Shown in pieces: positions 13,901-20,900 of a stretch of DNA of 64,000 nt (positions are counted from its first letter, which is position 1; every line of letters starts with the position of its first letter). The stretch is from Mesorhabditis belari (Eukaryota > Nematoda > Chromadorea > Rhabditida > Rhabditidae), in the NCBI GenBank assembly GCA_958450365.1, contig CAUEEP010000936.1, positions 1,363,001-1,427,000 on the forward strand, in the 5' to 3' direction. The position numbers were made by a program, and so were the translations under genes. A model generated the notes under the pieces. It searched no databases. It worked only from the letters and a program-made list of their open reading frames with translations, and was not told where the DNA came from.

Positions 13901-16900
13901 GGAATTCATTTCTCTTCATTCTCTACAATTTCTTGGGTTGTTTACTTGTGTCATTTTGTCAATAAACCATTGTTCCATTGTTACTTTCATTCTTACATAA
14001 ATAAAGTGTATATGTCCGAATCCTATCAGGCGCCCGGATCGGATTTAGACGTCTGGATCCGACCAGAAGATAATCAATGACCGGATTCGGACGTAACATA
14101 TATTCTTTTACCAAGGTTTAGCTTAATACAGCTCGATCTTTATCTCAAATATTCAAGCAGTTAAATGCAAACGAAAATGCTGAATGGATAGCGAAATTCT
14201 CTATCAATTAGCATTAGAAATTTCTCATCCCCTTTTTTAAGCGAACAATTTCTTGTCTAGCACAATAATTGCTTTTTCGTATTAAAATTAAAATTCCTAT
14301 TGTCAAGCCAGTTTTTCGTAGTTTATTATTCGACGGTTTTGCGCTCTAAATTTCTTTATTCTGAGTAATTTTCCCTTTTTTTTCTGTGTAAAGTTTGCTG
14401 ATCCACTTATTTATTTATCAAATAAAGTATATATAATTACATGTAAAGTATTAAACTGACCGAAAGCTGAAACCTTGAGATCATGAATTTTGCAGTCTTC
14501 ACTTGCATCTGACAAAACGAGTAGACAACGAGCGATCAAATTGAAATGAGCAGAGCCGACTGTTTCAGGGATCTGACGTCTCTGTTCGGAAAGTTGGCTT
14601 TTCTGAATAAACTGAAGTTATAAAAACAATCATTTATGTTTAAGTCTGTTATGTTATTGATGGAAAAGCAAAAAATAGCTTTGTATGAGAGCTGAGCTGA
14701 GCTGATCTGATCTATTTAGATCTTGTTAGCTCTGAAGCTGTTAGCTCTGAAGCTGTTAGCTCTGAAGCTGTTAGCTCTGAAGCTGTTAGCTCTGAAGCTG
14801 TTAGCTCTGAAGCTGTTAGCTCTGAAGCTGTTAGCTCTGAAGCTGTTAGCTCTGAAGCTGTTAGCTCTGAAGCTGTTAGCTCTGAAGCTGTTAGCTCTGA
14901 AGCTGTTAGCTCTGAAGCTGTTAGCTCTGAAGCTGTTAGCTCTGAAGCTGTTAGCTCTGAAGCTGTTAGCTCTGAAGCTGTTAGCTCTGAAGCTGTTAGC
15001 TCTGAAGCTGTTAGCTCTGAAGCTGTTAGCTCTGAAGCTGTTAGCTTGTTAGCTAGATCTTATTAGCTTTACTTGTAGAAAGTCAGTAAGGTAAAAGCCG
15101 CGAATTTTCTTCTCTTTCTCCTTCTATGCCCTTTTCCTTCCCTGGCCAAAAGGTCTCAGATGGCTCAGTGGTTAGAGCATCTGACTACAAAGCAATCGAA
15201 AAAGGAGGCAGGGAAGGGTTCGATCCCATTCCCGGAAATGTTTCTTTATCATTTCTATTTTAGTTTTTTAAGTAGTAAGATGGTCTTTTGATGTAGTAAG
15301 CTGTACTTTTTTAACCAGATGGAAACCTACACCATCTAGTGCACAGAATTAGGCAAGTGATTTCAAAAGGCGAAAGGGTCTTAGATAGCTCAGTGGTTAG
15401 AGCATCTGACTGGGAAGCGATCGGAAAAGGAAGTCCTGCTTTAATCTTTTCTTTCTTTTTTTACTTCTTTAACTAGGAAGATGTACTTTGCGCTTAACCA
15501 GATGGAAACCTACACCATCTAGTGCACAGAATTAGCCAATTGATTTCAAAATCAAGCTATAATTCTGTGTTTTGCACAAAGTTATGATAACTGTCGTTTT
15601 TTCTCTTACTCACCACTTGAAGTCCAAATTTTTTCCCGAAACTCCTCGTGATTCTTTGTCTGAGGCTTCCACTGGCTGCAATTTCATCAAATCTTTTAAC
15701 GAAATAAGTCTCTTTTATTCGTTTTCAACTCTTTTCTAATCGAAAATGGGAAAATTATGAAGAAAAAGCGTTCAACAAATCCGGATAATATCTAGAGATT
15801 TAAGAATTTTCATCTTTAGCAAAAAGAAAACAGACTACGAGGGGGGAAAGTGAACTGGAAAAGGATTTATGTTTACGAGAAAGAAAACGAGAATTGAATT
15901 TAGAATAATTCTTTAGAATAATTCTTTAGAATTTACCATCATTTCCCCCGTCTGTCCGAGCCGCATAGATGCACAAATCAACGAAAAAGTCTTCCGGTTC
16001 ATTGTGACTGAAAATTCGCTCAAAATATTATTAACTCATTAGGCAAATTAATTAAATTAAATAGATTTAAACATTATTAAATAAAATTTTCAAATGTTAG
16101 AGCTGTTAAAAGGCTTTTAAAAGGCTGCGAAAAGGCTTTTAGTCTTTCAAGTCTTTCAGCTAGACATTTTGTCTTTTAACAACCTTTTAAAAGGCTTTTA
16201 AAAGACTTTTAAAAGGCTGTTAAAAGGCAAAATGTCTAGCTGAAGCTGAAGTCTAGCTGTCTAGCTAGTCTAGCTGTCTAGCTAGTCTAGCTGTCTAGCT
16301 GTCTAGCTAGTCTAGCTGTCTAGCTGTCTAGCTAGTCTAGCTGTCTAGCTGTCTAGCTAGCTGTCTAGCTGTCTAGCTAGCTGTCTAGCTAGCTGTCTAG
16401 CTAGCTGTCTGCTAGCTGTCTAGCTAGCTGTCTAGCTAGGTCTAGCTAGCTGTCTAGCTAGCTGTCTAGCTAGCTGTCCAGCTAGCTGTCAGCTAGCTGT
16501 CTAGCTAGCTGTCTAGCTAGCTGTCTGCAGCTGTCTGGCTGCTGTCTAGCTAGCTGTCTAGCTAGCTGTCTAGCTAGCTGTCTAGCTAGCTGTCTAGCTA
16601 GCTGTCTAGCTAGCTGTCTAGCTAGCTGTCTAGCTAGCTGTCTAGCTAGCTGTCCTAGCTGTCTAGCTAGCTGTCTAGCTAGCTGTCTAGCTGTCTAGCT
16701 AGCTGTCTAGCTAGCTGTCTAGCTAGACTTGTAACTTTAAATTCTATAAATTCAATGAATCTGTTTGAGAAATCTTATTAAAATTGCATTTTAATAAGAT
16801 TTTTGCTTTAATTTCTACATTTTTTAAGAATTTAGCTGAATTTTAGCTGAATTTGAGTTATATTTATGAACTTACAAGACAAAAGAATCTGGAAAAGTAA

Positions 16901-17663
16901 CATCAGTGTCCAAGCGGTTGATATTTGAGAGAATTTTACTGTCAATCACATTTGTTTTCGTTTGCAATGTGACAAACATCGAATAGGATCGACTTTCTAA
17001 ATAAGTAGATAATTAATAAGTTGAATATCTAATGAATACTTCTAATGAATCGTTCTAATGAATATCTAATGAATAGTGAATGAATATCTAATGAATATCT
17101 AAGAATTCATTGTGAATGGTTGATACTAAAGGGTGAGCCAAAATTCCGACACCACATCGAAATGTAACCCAAGATTTCTGGTGTACAGGGTGAGCCAAAA
17201 TTCCCGTTACAATGCTCACTCATTGAAAGAGCTTCATATAGCTTGAGAACAGATTATTGCGGTTAGATTTTAAATGCTAAAGGGACAAAGGATCGTATCG
17301 CAAGCGAAATTCTATTGAGTTTGACGAAAAGTTCGTGTGCTTTTTTTAGGAGATGATCTAGGAGATGATGAGTTTAAACTCAATGAATTTCGATGAATGA
17401 AATCAATGCAATGGCTCGTTCGAAAGCTAATTATCAAGCGGAATCAATGAAAGAAAAACTGCTTATTGATTCATTGCATTTTAAAGTTTTTATAGAGATT
17501 TTAGTAGAGATGATCAGACCTTAAAAAGTTCAAAATTCTCAAATTCATAAAATTAAACGTTCAAACGTCAACTGAAATCTCACTTCAATGGAAAAAGTTG
17601 TAAAGACTGATGCATTAAGTTTAAATTTTTATTATAATTTTATTCTAATAATTTTTTTTTTTT

Positions 17664-17726
<63 letters not shown>

Positions 17727-17774
17727 TATTTTTTTTTTTTTAAGGGGAGAAAAAAAAATAAAAAAATTTATAAT

Positions 17775-17837
<63 letters not shown>

Positions 17838-17938
17838 AAAATTTTTTTTTTAAACTTTAAATGGAATTTAAAAAAAAAAAAAAGGGAGGAAGGGAAAAAA
17901 AAAAAAAAGAAAGAAGGAAGAGGGGGGGGGGGGGGGGC

Positions 17939-17998
<60 letters not shown>

Positions 17999-20900
17999 AA
18001 ATAAAAAAAAAAAAAAAAAGAATTAGAGGGGGGGGGGGGAAAAAAAAAAAGAAAGAAAGAGGGGAAAAAAAAAAAGAAAAAAAAAAAAAAAAAAAAGGAA
18101 TAAAATAATAAAATCTAGGCCAACAGCTCCTAGGGAACCCTTGAGACATTCTAGCAATACTTTCGAATTCTAATTTGTAAATACAATTAGATAAATCGAG
18201 TTGAGCTTGAATCCATTCAATAGAAGCTTTTAATCAAATTGAAAGCTTGAGAATCTGTTCTCAAGCTTCATATAGCTTGAGAACAGATTATTGCGGTTAG
18301 ATTTTAAATGCTAAAGGGACAAAGGATCGTATCGCAAGCGAAATTCTATTGAGTTGATTGTGATTCATTCTATATTCATTGTGAATGGTTGATAACCAAA
18401 TGCGAAAGCAAAAAGGGAAGAAAGCGAACGGTAACAACTTCAGTAAATGTTTAAAAAAGTGAGGAATCGCCTGTTGAAAACGTCAAACTATTCGGTGCGG
18501 AAAATGTCACAAAAACTGGGGAAAATCCCTTAGAAGAATCATCAAAAACAAGCTCAAGTTAAAGGCCTACAACAATCACAAATGCTATCAATTGACGCTA
18601 TCAACCACACAAAATTGTTGATAGTTTGAAAAAAGCGCTCGAAAAGGCTTGGGAAGAGTTGGATCTCCTATCTGGAAGAATTGGATCTCCTTCTCGCCAC
18701 GATCGACGCTTTTTTAAAGGTGTAAGGTGGAGGAGTCAAAAACGATGAAACTTAAAGTTCTGCTTTGTTCTGATTTCAACACAGAAACCCATTTAACTCA
18801 AAAGTCAAAAGATAAAGAATAAAAAGTTAAACAGATAGATTCAGAGAAATTGATTCAGCTGCTTCCATTCTATGTCAATTTTTTCCTAAAGATTTTAGGA
18901 AAAAAGACAAGAATACCCGTTCGGATTTGCTTTAAAGTGGCTTTAAAGCTTTTTAAATAAACTTTTAAATTTTAAATCAAAATTAAATAAAGAAACCAAA
19001 AGATTTCGGTAGTCAATTTGTTTAAAAATGAGCTAAATGTAATAGTTCAGCTTTTTTATATAAAACTTCGCCTTTTATAAACGAAAATTATTCATTTATA
19101 AACGAAAATTTCAAAAAGGCGAAGAAGATTTTCCGGCTAAACGAATATTTCTATTGAATCTCGACATATCTCTTCTTTAAATTCCTATAGTTAAAAGATT
19201 TGCACAATTTGGCACATCCATCAGTCAATTCGCTAAAATTATGATTCAATTGTACCTCCTTTTTGCTTAGGCTTAGGCTTAGGCTTAGGCTAGGCTCAGA
19301 CACATCTATCATCGATCAATTGGCCAAATTTATGATTCAATTGTACCTCCTTTTTGCTTGAAATGCTGCTCTCCATTCCACGCTAATGGGATTGAGATCT
19401 GGGAGACGCCGATGCTCGCTCGACTTCGATTCTCCAAGTGGTCACCGCTGAAAGATTTGTTTTAAAAGACTTGAACAAATCAATATCAGTCACAGAATGA
19501 TAGCAAAGTACATTTTAATTCTGATTCTAATTCTGATTCTAGTTCTGATTCTAGTTCTGATTCTAGTTCTGATTCTAGTTCTGATTCTAGTTCTGATTCT
19601 AGTTCTGATTCTAGTTCTGATTCTAGTTCTGATTCTAATTCTGATTCTAGTTCTGATTCTAGTTCTGATTCTAGTTCTGATTCTGGTTCTGATTCTAGTT
19701 CTGATTCTGGTTCTGATTCTAGTTCTGATTCTAATTCTGATTCTAGTTCTGATTCTAGTTCTCTTCTAGTTCTGATTCTAGTCCTCTTCTAGTTCTGATT
19801 CCAATTCTGATCAAATTCTGATTCTAGTTCTGATTCTAATTCTGATTGAGCAAAGATTTACTTAGTTAGCTTTTCTGAAGGATCAAATGCTCGATAGTGT
19901 TAAGACCAAGTACTGGTTTGACATCTTTCTAATGAAAAAAACCGCAGTTCAAATTGGTTTGTTGGTTTTAAACGTAAGTAAAAGGATGGAAAAGACATTC
20001 ATAGCTGGCTAAGAGCTCAGTATCTTAGTCGAAAGGTCAAAGGTTTAATCCCGCGGCTAGGTTATTGGTTCTTTTTCCCATAAATAAGACTGACAAAGTC
20101 AACCAAAAGCAAAGCTAAATCATCTTTAAATATAAAGCAGATGGTTTTTTATGTAGTTAATCAAAATTGTGGACATAGCTGGCTAAGAGTATCGGAAGAG
20201 AGCTCAGTATCTTAGTCGGAAGGTCAAAGGTTCAATCCAGCTAGATTGCTTTGTCTTTGTTTGTTATTCGTGTGAATAACTGTAGTTTTTAAATAGTTAA
20301 ATGAAATCCCGATCAATTCCTCACCTGTACCCTTGTGCCATTTCACCGTCTTCTTCCTTCAACGAGAATAATTGTTCTCTCTTTTTGTGCACGATTCGTT
20401 GCTTCTCGCAATCGAGAATATCAGAAATGTCCAACGATTCGGAAGACTAAAGAAAAAAAGGGTTAAAAAATAGTCTTTTAGTTTAAAATAAGTCTGCCAA
20501 GTCTGCCAAAAGACTTCAAATAGTCCTTTAGCTTAAAATAAGTCTACCAAAAGACTTCAAATAGTCCTTTGGCTTAAAATAAGTCTACCAAAAGCCTTCA
20601 AATAGTCCTTTAGCTTAAAATAAGTCTACCAAAAGACTTCAAATAGTCCTTTAGCTTAAAATAAGTCTACCAAAAGACTTCAAATAGTCCTTTGGCTTAA
20701 AATAAGTCTACCAAAAGCCTTCAAATAGTCTTTTGGCTTAAAATAAGTCTGCCAAGTCTGCCAAAAGACTTCAAATAAGTCTTTTGGCAAAGCGACAATG
20801 TTTTTGTTCAATTTTTTAGTCTAGAGATTTCTCAATGTTTGTCGGTAAGAGAAACGTGAAAAACTGATAAAAATTTGGTGACTGGCCTCATAAGAATGTG

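Noticed and set aside
14723..15052. 109-aa Leu/Lys repeat ORF
   Set aside because: 15-bp satellite, period divisible by three, intronic.
15150..15240. Functional tRNA genes at 1.8, 7.9, 15.2, 15.4, 20.0, 20.2, 23.9, 24.1, 42.3, 43.5, 46.0, 46.3, 48.2 and 49.6 kb
   Set aside because: A- and/or B-boxes are present but acceptor and anticodon arms do not pair properly; they are repeated with shared tails, so SINE-like.
19266..19292. Chromosome end
   Set aside because: Only four TTAGGC units, flanked on both sides by duplicated gene sequence.
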